A model generated the notes under the pieces. That model was not told the origin of the DNA and searched no databases. It saw only the letters and a list, made by a program, of their open reading frames with translations. Source: Gluconacetobacter entanii (GTDB taxonomy: Bacteria; Pseudomonadota; Alphaproteobacteria; Acetobacterales; Acetobacteraceae). Taken from it: 54,442 nt of DNA. This document shows positions 46,409-54,442 of the stretch, piece by piece (the stretch's first letter is position 1; the number at the start of each line of letters is the position of its first letter). The stretch is from assembly GCF_003206495.1 (NCBI RefSeq), contig NZ_NKUF01000020.1, positions 1 to 54,442 on the forward strand, read 5' to 3'. The position numbers and the translations under genes are program-made.

Positions 46409-47389
46409 TCAGAACCGGAATGCCGGTCGCGACAGGACACTGCTCGCCGGTTTGTTCTGCACGGTAAAGTCGGAATTGTCAGTGCCACCATCATGCGGGT
46501 CGGTATACCAGCACCAGATTGAAATGCCGGTGACGCCATGTGCGGTAAGGGTATCGCGCCATTCGGTCAGGACCGTTTTCTGGATGGCGAGGTCAACAGG
46601 AACCTTAAGCTGTTCCGGGCTCATCCACGGGCGTTGCAGGATCCCCTGTCCGGAACGCAGGCCAAGTTCGGCGACCCAGACCGGGCGTTTCCATTTTTCC
46701 CCAAGGTTCTGCAAACGGCGCGCATTATCGGTCATAACACCGATACGATCCTTCTGCGCGTCCGGCAGGGCGGTGTACAGGCTGGTGGCAACCGCATCGA
46801 AAAGATCCCAGTGCTGGAATTTCTCGGCCTGCTCCAAGCTGTCCGTGTCATATATGACCTGACCGGCATAATGGGCGCGGATGGCACTGACCAGAGCGGG
46901 CCACTGCGACGCCGTTTCCACGCCACGCAGTTCGGTTCCCGCAAAAACGGCAGGCACGTTTTCTTCGCGGGCGATATCGATCAGCGGCATGATCGCCTTC
47001 TGGTAATTGGCGAACCATTCATCCATATGTGCCGGCGCAACCTCTCCGGCCCAGTGCCACGGAATCCACAGATGGATTTTCAGCATGGGCGTCAGGCCGG
47101 CCGCGCGGATGTCACGCAGGCCCTTCCTGATCGTTTCCGGCTGGCTGTCATTGCCCAGTATGGGCGTGACAGATTCCGGCTTGTCCTGCCATGCAAAGGC
47201 GACCAGCATCCCCATGCGGGCCCCCGTCTGGGCAAGCTGCTTCATCGACGCCTGGGCTGCGGGTGATCCCCACGGCGCATTTGCCGACATCTTGATATTG
47301 ACGCCTGTCCAGTACGATGGCGTGCGGATAAAGAAGAACACAGCCAGCGCCAGTACCAACGCGATAAGAACAATGCGGAAAATTTTCAT
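46409..47389 (-). CDS. Membrane-anchored GH113-like glycoside hydrolase
   Basis: 326 residues. One N-terminal signal anchor (about 3-21), then a TIM-barrel with GH113-like features: TGVNIKMSANAPWG, LRDIRAAGLTPMLKIHLWIPWHWAGEVAP, a probable acid/base Glu153 in VFAGTELRG and a probable nucleophile Glu241 in WVAELGLRS, then ISIWCWYTDP. Characterised GH113 enzymes are beta-mannanases, which fits the GDP-mannose enzyme at the other end of the cluster. It is the last gene of the locus, starting in a 4-bp overlap with the membrane protein. A role in trimming or releasing the polymer at the membrane (as BcsZ does for cellulose) is inference. Confidence 0.75.
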   Translation of the reverse strand: MKIFRIVLIALVLALAVFFFIRTPSYWTGVNIKMSANAPWGSPAAQASMKQLAQTGARMGMLVAFAWQDKPESVTPILGNDSQPETIRKGLRDIRAAGLTPMLKIHLWIPWHWAGEVAPAHMDEWFANYQKAIMPLIDIAREENVPAVFAGTELRGVETASQWPALVSAIRAHYAGQVIYDTDSLEQAEKFQHWDLFDAVATSLYTALPDAQKDRIGVMTDNARRLQNLGEKWKRPVWVAELGLRSGQGILQRPWMSPEQLKVPVDLAIQKTVLTEWRDTLTAHGVTGISIWCWYTDPHDGGTDNSDFTVQNKPASSVLSRPAFRF

Positions 47390-48846
47390 GGATGGGTCGC
47401 CTGCGTCCATATCCTGTAGGGGCCACGCTCGTAAGCCAGCTTGTATCCCGGCATGCCCAGGGCCCATATCGTCGGTTTGAGGGCATTGAGACGATCAATC
47501 TCGCCCTGATCGGTATCCGGGCGCATCGTCAGCACTTCATGCGATACAAAGCGGATGTCGGTCGCATGATCCGCAATGCCATTAGGCATGACCAGGTTAT
47601 CATCGCGACCGGTCAGGGCGATGATGCGGTAATCTGTCGTCGGGTCAACGGTAATCGCATCGGGATGTTGTGCAATCCATTTCGCAATGGCTTCCTCATC
47701 CGCATGTCCCGTGATTTTCGTCCCCGTCACGGCCTGCATCCAGCCATTGGGCAATGCCGCGCCGGGAATGGAAAGCAGCATCCAGCCAAAGGCGACGGAG
47801 GCAACCTGAACCCCGAGGGTCGTCATCCGATGGGCCGGCGCGGTCTGCCGGGCGATCATGACAAGCGGCCCCGTAAGGTACGGCAGGTAATCAAGCACGT
47901 GATACGGCACGCCACCAAGTGCCGCGATGACGGGAGCCGTGAAGATCGTCAGCAGGACGACAGCAAACGCACGCCTTTCCGCGACGGTGCCAAAAGGACG
48001 CGTCAGGACAAGGACAGGGAAGAATGCGACGACCGCGATCATGAAGACCGGCACGATATCAAGGCGATCGGCCAGCCCCGTCGCACTGAGGACACGATCC
48101 CACGGGAAATCCTGTCCATGTCCGGCATCCAGCGGGGTTATGAAAGGCGAAAACCTGCTGATCCCGGCCCAGTTGAGATAGCATACGGAAAGCGCCGTCA
48201 TGGCGATCGGGGTATATGTCACCAGATAATAGGCCACGGGCTGCTGCACGGTCTGCAGGCGCGGCTTGGTCAGGATGATCCATGGGATCATGGCGATGCA
48301 CATGATGATCGCCGTGGGGTCCGTCATGATGAAGAGCGCGGCCGCAAGTCCGAATTTGAGGTACGAACCGGGGTCCTGCCGTTCCGCAACCTGCGTCAGG
48401 TTGCTGCACAGCCACGCAAAGATCAGCACGCCAAGCGCATGCCCACCCGAAGCGGTCGCAACCCATAATACAATCGGGTTCAGCGCGATCGCGGCAGCAA
48501 ACAGGGCCGTCCAGAGCAGCGGGGGCCGACGCGCCGACATGGTCTCCGCCGGGGTTGCCGCCAGCCATATGAGTCCTGCCGTTGACACGACGGCCATCAG
48601 GACCGGGACGATCTCGTGCTGTTGGCCGAACGCCCATGCCACGACATCATAGATAACCGTGGGGAGGTCATAAGGGATGCTCCCCAGAATCAGGTCGGCA
48701 TGGGCATCACCACCGGACCGCACGATATGGTCGGACACTTCACGCAACACCAGGTCGCTGAGATACCCGTCGTGCAGGAGCATGAAAGCCACCGCGCCAA
48801 AAAGCACGACCGACCAGAAGAACAAGACAAGCCGCGCCGCCTTCAT
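47386..48846 (-). CDS. Polytopic membrane protein of the EPS locus (GT-C-like?)
   Basis: 486 residues with about ten hydrophobic helices and a ~100-residue soluble C-terminal domain (from about residue 375) rich in Asp/Thr. After helix 1 comes a loop with acidic residues (LLHDGYLSDLVLREVSD), and the overall layout is like GT-C glycosyltransferases or polymer-modifying membrane proteins, but I cannot match it to a named family. Overlaps the glycosyltransferase stop (ATGA at 48846) and the hydrolase start (47386-47389), so it is translationally coupled to both. Likely to take part in building, modifying or exporting the polysaccharide. Confidence 0.65.
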   Translation of the reverse strand: MKAARLVLFFWSVVLFGAVAFMLLHDGYLSDLVLREVSDHIVRSGGDAHADLILGSIPYDLPTVIYDVVAWAFGQQHEIVPVLMAVVSTAGLIWLAATPAETMSARRPPLLWTALFAAAIALNPIVLWVATASGGHALGVLIFAWLCSNLTQVAERQDPGSYLKFGLAAALFIMTDPTAIIMCIAMIPWIILTKPRLQTVQQPVAYYLVTYTPIAMTALSVCYLNWAGISRFSPFITPLDAGHGQDFPWDRVLSATGLADRLDIVPVFMIAVVAFFPVLVLTRPFGTVAERRAFAVVLLTIFTAPVIAALGGVPYHVLDYLPYLTGPLVMIARQTAPAHRMTTLGVQVASVAFGWMLLSIPGAALPNGWMQAVTGTKITGHADEEAIAKWIAQHPDAITVDPTTDYRIIALTGRDDNLVMPNGIADHATDIRFVSHEVLTMRPDTDQGEIDRLNALKPTIWALGMPGYKLAYERGPYRIWTQATHP

Positions 48847-50711
48847 GTGGTGATGTCCTTGAGTTCCGCCGCCGTATGCTTGCTCAGGCCGTGCTGGGTC
48901 TTTTCCCAGTAGAAAGGCTTGGTAATCAACTGGATGAGCCCCTTGTAGGCCGCGATGGACTGTAGCACCCAGTACAGCGGCACCGTCAGGGCATAGAACG
49001 CCAGATGCTGGTACTGCCGCTTGAACGAACACAGGACATAAGTATAGATCAGGAAGCCATTGCCAAGCAGCAGGTTGATGACATTCATCGCCACGACGGC
49101 CTTGGGAAAGATGTCGATCCCCAGTTTCAGGTTGAAAATCGTGAACAGCACGAACGGCACGCAGAATACCGGCCCGAGCAGCGCCGTCATGAACGTGCCG
49201 CCAATGAAGAACTGGAACCCCCAGAACCCAGTGGCCCCCGTCTTGCGATAGAACTGGATGGGATGGCGCATATGCACGAGGTAGGTCTGCATATATCCCT
49301 TCAGCCAGCGTGAACGCTGGCGGATCCAGTTGGGAATGCTGACGTTCGCTTCCTCGTAGGTTGTGGAATTGACGACGGCGACCTTCCATCCACGCTGCGT
49401 AATACGCACCCCGAGATCGGCATCTTCGGTGACGTTATAAGGATCCCACGCACGTAGCGAACGCAGCGCGTCCATGCGGAAATGATTGGACGTCCCGCCA
49501 AGCGGGATCGGAATACGCAGGAATTCCAGCGCCGGAAGATAAAAATCAAACCAGGACGTGTATTCGAGGGTGAACATCCGGGTCAGCCAGTTTTCAGTGG
49601 CGTTGTAGTAATTCAGGCGCGCCTGGATGCAGACCGTGGTTTTGGGAAGTTTACGGAAGGCAACCAGAACCTTTTCAAGCTGTGTCGCTTCGGGCTTGTC
49701 CTCGGCATCGTAGATGGTCAGGAATTCACCCTTGGCGAAACGGATCGCATAATTGCAGGCCTTGGGCTTGGTGCGTGGCTGCGAGGGCGGGACGGCAATG
49801 ATTTCGAAAGTCGATTCAAGCGCCAGCTTTTTCGCGGCCTCGATGGTTTCGATATCATCCTCCTCAAGCACGAGTTTTACATCAAGCTTCGACTGCGGAT
49901 AGCTGAGGTTGCGGATCGCGTTGACAAGGATGGGGAGGACATCCGGTTCCTTGTACATCGGCACAAGGATCGTATAGATCGGGTATTCCTCATGCCGCAG
50001 GCTGCCGACTTCGCTTTCCTCCACCTTGACGTCCACATCACGCCGGCTTGCAACGCAGGCCAGGAGGAATTTGAGGATGAAACTGGAAAAGAAGATAACA
50101 GCCGCAACGACATTGACCGCAATCAGGGTTGCTTCGGGCCGCAGGCACAGGCTCGTAAAAAATCCTGCCGCCACCAGATAGAAAAAGACGATCTGGCGTA
50201 CCGTAAAGACATTCTGTCCTGAATGTTCGGGCGACAGGCGTGACAGGGCATGCAGCGCATCACCGGACAGCGTTGACTGTCCAAGGCGCTGGAGAAGCCA
50301 GATGACGTCAAAACGACCGGTACCGACAAAGGTGGTATCGGCGCCATATCTGGCGGTCAGGTCATGGATGAGCGCATCCGTAGGATCGGCAAGGGCAAAT
50401 GTGATTCCACCCTTCTCGTTACGCCGCCACGGAAGAAAGGAATGGCTGCTGTATTCATCGATCATTGTCGTGTCAAACAGCGCAGGATCAGGGTTATCCG
50501 TCATGAGATTGACGAAATCCAGATCGAAATACCGTGCAAGCGCCTTGTAGAATTCAAAAGGCTGCATCCACCGCTTCGACAGGATGATGTCGCCAAGGCG
50601 GGATTTCCAGCCATTCTGGAGCGACAGGGCTTCATCAACCTGTTCCGTAGTGAGATAGCCCTGTTCGACCAGGAACTGGCCAAACAGGAGTTTATCCGTG
50701 GAAAGCGCCAT
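48843..50711 (-). CDS. Family-2 glycosyltransferase with N-terminal MshEN/GspE-N domain
   Basis: 622 residues. Residues 1-145 match the N-terminal domain of type II secretion/pilus ATPases (MshEN): FGQFLVEQGYLTTEQVDEAL, RLGDIIL, and ITFALADPTDALIHDL. Two transmembrane helices (about 172-218) lead into a processive GT2 domain with ILVPMYKEPD, DAED at 335-338, TED at 428-430 and QRSRW at 465-469, then three to four C-terminal helices. The layout recalls E. coli NfrB, a GT2 with an MshEN domain that answers to c-di-GMP, but here the domain is N-terminal. MshEN domains often bind c-di-GMP; some consensus Gly/Arg positions are changed here. Start ATG 50711 has AGGA upstream. Predicted polymer synthase of the locus. 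Confidence 0.85.
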   Translation of the reverse strand: MALSTDKLLFGQFLVEQGYLTTEQVDEALSLQNGWKSRLGDIILSKRWMQPFEFYKALARYFDLDFVNLMTDNPDPALFDTTMIDEYSSHSFLPWRRNEKGGITFALADPTDALIHDLTARYGADTTFVGTGRFDVIWLLQRLGQSTLSGDALHALSRLSPEHSGQNVFTVRQIVFFYLVAAGFFTSLCLRPEATLIAVNVVAAVIFFSSFILKFLLACVASRRDVDVKVEESEVGSLRHEEYPIYTILVPMYKEPDVLPILVNAIRNLSYPQSKLDVKLVLEEDDIETIEAAKKLALESTFEIIAVPPSQPRTKPKACNYAIRFAKGEFLTIYDAEDKPEATQLEKVLVAFRKLPKTTVCIQARLNYYNATENWLTRMFTLEYTSWFDFYLPALEFLRIPIPLGGTSNHFRMDALRSLRAWDPYNVTEDADLGVRITQRGWKVAVVNSTTYEEANVSIPNWIRQRSRWLKGYMQTYLVHMRHPIQFYRKTGATGFWGFQFFIGGTFMTALLGPVFCVPFVLFTIFNLKLGIDIFPKAVVAMNVINLLLGNGFLIYTYVLCSFKRQYQHLAFYALTVPLYWVLQSIAAYKGLIQLITKPFYWEKTQHGLSKHTAAELKDITT

Positions 50712-50725
50712 GATTCCTGGTCCTC

Positions 50726-51616
50726 TCAGGGTGCCAAGTGGCCGGAGGAGCCGCCGAAGGGAATCCATATGCCGACAAAGGGACCACCACCAGCACCCGT
50801 GTTGCGACCGGCAAGGTCACGCTCGTAACCGGCCTGAAGGCTGACGGGACCAAGCTTCTTCAGGAGGGAGAAACGCATTTTCGTCAGGTCGAAATTGGTA
50901 CTGCTGATCGGGTTTCCGTAATTGAACATCTCCCCGTTATCCATTGTCTGGATGTGGCTGAATTCTTCCATGATCGTGAACCCGGCGCCGATATTCGTGC
51001 CATGTGTCACGTCAAAGCGAAGTTCATGCGCGCCACGTCCCGTACGAAACTTCAGCCCACCGCTGATATCGACATACGACCACATGTTAAACAGCTTGTA
51101 AGGGCGACCAATGCTGTGACGGATTTCGACAGAGGCGCCGCCCGTACCCAGGGGTTCCTTGACGTCGTGAACCCGGTAGGTCGGGATACCGATCAGGATC
51201 TGTGATGACCCGACCCATGGCTTTCCCAGGAAACCCAGCGGGCGCATTTTGTAACGCGCCCCAAGTTCCTGATCGCCAAAGCCGAAATTTTCCTGCCTGC
51301 CGTACGTATTGTGGTACCCGACCTGGTTCAGCCAGAAATTGCCAAGCAATGTCAGCTTGTTCGTCAGGCCGTACTCGGCATAGACGTTCGTCTGGTTCGT
51401 ATAGCTCTGGCCATGATCGGGAAACCGGAACAGGTTGTGGTTGCTGGCGAACCCGTCATTTGCGCTCCACCTGTCATCCTGGATGATGAAGATCCCATGC
51501 CCCTTGGCCTGTGTCCAGGCAGAGGCATGGGCTGCCCCTGTCCCGAACATGGTTACGCAGCAGGCAACGGCAGCAAACGCTATCGCAATGGCAAGGCGTG
51601 AGAGGTCACGAATCAT
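50726..51616 (-). CDS. Outer-membrane beta-barrel protein of the EPS locus
   Basis: 296 residues with a signal peptide (hydrophobic core, cut near AHASA, about residue 32). The rest alternates hydrophobic and polar residues with many aromatic-capped strands (YAEYGLTNKLTLLGNFWL, FGFGDQELGARYKM, HELRFDVTHGTNIGAGF, VSLQAGYERDL) and turns rich in Gly/Asn, as in a 10-12-strand barrel of the MetA-type/DUF transporter class. It is the natural candidate for the outer-membrane exit port. It overlaps the BcsB-like gene end by 11 bp and stops 14 bp before the glycosyltransferase. Confidence 0.72.
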   Translation of the reverse strand: MIRDLSRLAIAIAFAAVACCVTMFGTGAAHASAWTQAKGHGIFIIQDDRWSANDGFASNHNLFRFPDHGQSYTNQTNVYAEYGLTNKLTLLGNFWLNQVGYHNTYGRQENFGFGDQELGARYKMRPLGFLGKPWVGSSQILIGIPTYRVHDVKEPLGTGGASVEIRHSIGRPYKLFNMWSYVDISGGLKFRTGRGAHELRFDVTHGTNIGAGFTIMEEFSHIQTMDNGEMFNYGNPISSTNFDLTKMRFSLLKKLGPVSLQAGYERDLAGRNTGAGGGPFVGIWIPFGGSSGHLAP

Positions 51617-53537
51617 TTTGGCCGGACTGCCGTGGCTTGATTTTGTCGATGATGGCCAGAAAAATGAGCGTCAGTGCAAAGAGGCCCGCGCCAATGATCC
51701 ACAGCCGGAGATTCTGGACACGATCAAGCCATGTCTGGCTGTCCGGATAGGCGATGGGCGGCGTGGTCTCATGGGCGGCGGCGGCGGCCACACGCGTATC
51801 AAGTGCCGTGACCTGCCCATGGCTGTCCATGAAAACGACATCCCCCGCGACCGTATCAAAGCCCAGCGGACGGATGGGCAACATGTCGGTCGCCGCCGTC
51901 TTGATCCACAGGCCCCGGCTGGTGCCGTTGCGCAGGATGGCGGCAAGTTCGATATCCGGCAGCGGCGGCGCATCGAGCAGGACGGTGCCATTGCTTTCGA
52001 CAATGCGCAGCCGGCCGTGATCAAATGCGACAGGCGCACTGAAGCCGGTCGGAACGTTCGGGCGCAGCCAGATGAAGGGCTGCCCGTCCGTCGGCATGCT
52101 GGCGTCGGCATGGATCACCAGATTGTACGGATTGAGGTGCAGCGTGTTCACCAGACCCGCAAGCGTCGCCATCCACACATCGGGATGGACCAGCGCGTCC
52201 GCAGGCACATAGACCGGCGTCGCGGGGCCAAAGGTACGGCCGATGGCATCAAGCGTATCGGCCGGGAGGCTGACCGGACTGGTCGTGATCGTCGAGGATG
52301 GCAGGATCTGCGCGAAGGACGGTGTCAGCGTATTCTGGCTGCCGGCGGAATCCTGGCGCAGCAGGTCCAGCCGCATGCTGTCCGCCGCCGCGTGGCCGGT
52401 TTCCACCAGCGGCAGGTCAACGCTGACGGGGCCGCCATGTTCGGGCAGGGCCGCGACATTGCGCAATTCGCCGTTGTCAAAGACATGCAGCAGCAGCGGA
52501 TTGCCCGGTACACTCGGCGGTACGATCATGTTGAGGTGAATATGGCTCGGCGCCTGCTGACGCATCATATCCAGCGGCAGCGTGAACGACCACGATGCGC
52601 GGCTAGACAGCGGCACCGCATCCTGTGTCGCACCCAGCTGTGACAGGGGGATCACACGCCCGACAGGCGGCCCCTTGCGTCCGGGCGCGCTGCTGTCAGC
52701 GTAGGAATCCCCCACCAGAAGATCGGTCCAGGGACTGAACAGAAGCGCCTGCGGGCCGCCCGTCCCAACCACGAGATGGGCCGGCATGCCCGCCGCCGCT
52801 GGCACAAGGCGCATGCCATGCGACTTTGTCGCACTGGCCTCATTATTGCCATTATCGCCGATGATAATGTCTGCAGGCGCCGGGGAAACGCCATCACCGG
52901 AAACCCAGTCGATACGACGCCCCTGCGCCTGCAGATAGGTGGATACCGCCAGAACTGCCTGGAATTCCTGCGGGGTCTTTATTGCACCTGCAAGACGGAC
53001 ACGCACCGTCGGGCCAAGCATGGTGAGGAAACCGCGGATGGAGCGCGCGCCACGATCTGCATCATCGAAGACAAACCCGCTGTCGGGAAGAATACGTACG
53101 TATCCGTGCCCATGGACACCGCTGCTGTGAACTCCACCCCTATCGGTAAAGACCGGCGTGACCCGAACCGCAAGGTAACGGCTTTCGAGATCGCGTGCCG
53201 TCAGGGGGATATTGACGATACGGTCGGTGTTCGCGTCCGACAGATCCCCGATCGGCACCTGCATGCGCGGCTGCCCTTCAATGAAGACCTGAAGGAACGA
53301 ATCCTGCCCAAGGCCGGCCGCCACATCGAGGTGGAGCCGGATATGCGCATTTGCCAGCGCCATGTCCGCCGGTACACGCATGTAGAAGGAAGCAGGACTT
53401 CCACCATCAAGCAGCGAAAGTCCGTCCGTCATCCCCTGCTGGCCAAGTGTACTGACCGTTTCCGCACGGACCGTACCAGCAGAGATGGCGCAGAACAGGG
53501 TGCAGGCAAGCAGGTACTTACCGTAATCGGATTTCAT
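51606..53537 (-). CDS. BcsB-like periplasmic protein with C-terminal membrane anchor
   Basis: 643 residues: a signal peptide (1-25), a long beta-rich periplasmic part with carbohydrate-binding-like strands (LRLHLDV... FLQVFIEGQPRMQVPIGDL ... IVNIPLTARDL), a second flavodoxin-like/beta block, and one C-terminal helix (about 608-630) followed by a basic tail (DKIKPRQ). This architecture is that of BcsB, the cellulose-synthase periplasmic partner, though it is shorter than usual (about 750-800) and diverged. Predicted to guide the glucan/mannan chain from the synthase to the outer membrane. ATG at 53537; 136 bp separate it from the upstream ManC-type gene. Confidence 0.75.
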   Translation of the reverse strand: MKSDYGKYLLACTLFCAISAGTVRAETVSTLGQQGMTDGLSLLDGGSPASFYMRVPADMALANAHIRLHLDVAAGLGQDSFLQVFIEGQPRMQVPIGDLSDANTDRIVNIPLTARDLESRYLAVRVTPVFTDRGGVHSSGVHGHGYVRILPDSGFVFDDADRGARSIRGFLTMLGPTVRVRLAGAIKTPQEFQAVLAVSTYLQAQGRRIDWVSGDGVSPAPADIIIGDNGNNEASATKSHGMRLVPAAAGMPAHLVVGTGGPQALLFSPWTDLLVGDSYADSSAPGRKGPPVGRVIPLSQLGATQDAVPLSSRASWSFTLPLDMMRQQAPSHIHLNMIVPPSVPGNPLLLHVFDNGELRNVAALPEHGGPVSVDLPLVETGHAAADSMRLDLLRQDSAGSQNTLTPSFAQILPSSTITTSPVSLPADTLDAIGRTFGPATPVYVPADALVHPDVWMATLAGLVNTLHLNPYNLVIHADASMPTDGQPFIWLRPNVPTGFSAPVAFDHGRLRIVESNGTVLLDAPPLPDIELAAILRNGTSRGLWIKTAATDMLPIRPLGFDTVAGDVVFMDSHGQVTALDTRVAAAAAHETTPPIAYPDSQTWLDRVQNLRLWIIGAGLFALTLIFLAIIDKIKPRQSGQNDS

Positions 53538-53673
53538 AAGGGTATCTCACGTCTTTTGCAAAATGTCGGACACGCGCAGGCAGGAGGGAACAGACCCCGG
53601 CAGGAACCAGTGACCTGATCCCCGCCAGTCATCCGCAGGGGCAGATCGTATGCGATGCGCCACGTGAAGATTT

Positions 53674-54442
53674 CTAGGACCGCGCATAAATATCTTCGAT
53701 CCGGACGATATCGTCTTCGCCAAGATAGGGCCCGGACTGTACTTCAATAAGAGTCAGGGGAATTTTCCCCGGATTTTCAAGGCGATGCACGGTGCCGAGG
53801 GGGAGATAGACACTCTCGTTTTCACGCACCATGATCCGTTCCTCATCACGCGTCACGATCGCCGTGCCTTCGACAACCACCCAGTGTTCCGAACGGTGGA
53901 AATGTTTCTGCAGCGACAGTTTCTGTCCCGGATCGACATGAATGCGCTTCACCTGGAAACGGTCACCCTCGATCAGGCTTTCGTAGAAACCCCACGGACG
54001 ATACATGCGGACGTGATTGGTGGCCTCGGGCCGACCGGCGGCCGTCAGGCGCGCGACCATCGCCTTGATATCCTGCGCCCGGTCACGATGGGACACCATG
54101 ACGGCATCGCGCGTGACAACGACAATCAGGTCCTCGACCCCCGTGACGGTTGCGACGATCCCGTCGGAACGGACGTAACAGTTCTTGGCACGATCAAGGA
54201 AAACATTCCCGAACGTGGCATTTCCCTCTGCGTCCTTGGGCGTGATTTCCCACAACGCATCCCAACTGCCGATATCCGACCAGCCGAAGGTGGAGGGCAC
54301 GACCGCTGCAACCTTCGTACGTTCCGCAACCGCATAGTCGATGGAGATGGGGTGGTTGCCGTCCTCCCCGCACGGCATCGCAATGTGCCAGAATGGTCGT
54401 TGGAAGAAACGACTGCGCGAAAGGACGGCAGATGAAGGATAC
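53674..54442 (-). CDS. manC: Mannose-1-phosphate guanylyltransferase / mannose-6-phosphate isomerase, C-terminal part
   Basis: The visible ~255 residues run off the right edge. They hold the end of the guanylyltransferase domain (ISIDYAVAERT, STFGWSDIGSWDALWEI, GNATFGNVFLD, RSDGIVATV) and a complete cupin-type isomerase domain (YRPWGFYESLIEGDRFQVKRI, GQKLSLQKHFHRSEHWVVVEGTA, NESVYLPLGTVHRLENPG). It makes GDP-mannose, the likely sugar donor for the downstream synthase. The ~20 residues before ISIDYAV (FWHIAMPCGEDGNHP) differ from the usual sequence there. The residues before ISIDYAV cannot be checked further within the window. Confidence 0.93.
   Translation of the reverse strand, partial: YPSSAVLSRSRFFQRPFWHIAMPCGEDGNHPISIDYAVAERTKVAAVVPSTFGWSDIGSWDALWEITPKDAEGNATFGNVFLDRAKNCYVRSDGIVATVTGVEDLIVVVTRDAVMVSHRDRAQDIKAMVARLTAAGRPEATNHVRMYRPWGFYESLIEGDRFQVKRIHVDPGQKLSLQKHFHRSEHWVVVEGTAIVTRDEERIMVRENESVYLPLGTVHRLENPGKIPLTLIEVQSGPYLGEDDIVRIEDIYARS

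Overview
The window is about 54 kb of GC-rich (roughly 60-65% by eye) alphaproteobacterial chromosome. Gene content and order point to an acetic acid bacterium (Acetobacteraceae, probably Komagataeibacter/Gluconacetobacter): aroQ-accB-accC, lapA-pyrF-trpF, CtaA, an IS5-family (IS1031-like) insertion-sequence end, and AT-rich hairpin repeats scattered between GC-rich genes. The genus is inference; no marker gene proves it.

Layout. 1-246 is the right end of an insertion sequence. From 325 to about 14.3 kb lie a YihY-type membrane protein, an RlpA-like protein, aroQ-accB-accC (dehydroquinate dehydratase plus the biotin carboxyl carrier and biotin carboxylase of acetyl-CoA carboxylase), an FUSC-type exporter, apt, a Bcr/CflA drug transporter, a TVP38-type membrane protein, heme A synthase, and a periplasmic trehalase with very long Ala/Pro arms. 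From 14.5 to 25.8 kb come tldD, pdxJ-pdxA (vitamin B6), an M20 peptidase, lapA-pyrF-trpF, a Gly/Trp/Tyr-rich secreted protein, a DciA-like protein, mutY (frame-shifted here), a 45-residue membrane peptide and hemH. From 26 to 36 kb come two small secreted proteins, tRNA-Pro(CGG), a LOG-type nucleotide hydrolase, an MFS transporter, a Nudix hydrolase, folD plus a short MTHFR-family gene, a DegP-type protease, tadA and a C26 amidase. From 35.8 to 46.2 kb come two pseudouridine synthases, rsmD, ftsK, an unusual 701-residue PLP-fold enzyme, a histidine phosphatase, malic enzyme and ynfA.

The most interesting region is 46409-54442, all on the minus strand and tightly packed (overlaps of 4-11 bp, one 14-bp gap). 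In transcription order it holds: a GDP-mannose-forming enzyme (ManC type, cut by the window edge); a BcsB-like periplasmic protein with a C-terminal anchor; an outer-membrane beta-barrel; a family-2 glycosyltransferase fused at its N-terminus to an MshEN/GspE-N domain (a family that often binds c-di-GMP); a polytopic membrane protein; and a membrane-anchored GH113-like hydrolase. Together they look like a synthase-dependent exopolysaccharide (possibly mannan) synthesis and export system distinct from the standard bcs cellulose operon.

About eleven copies or partial copies of an approximately 80-bp double-hairpin repeat punctuate the window, mostly between convergent genes. Two of them sit beside a second, 53-bp palindromic repeat. 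No CRISPR array, rRNA or prophage was seen.
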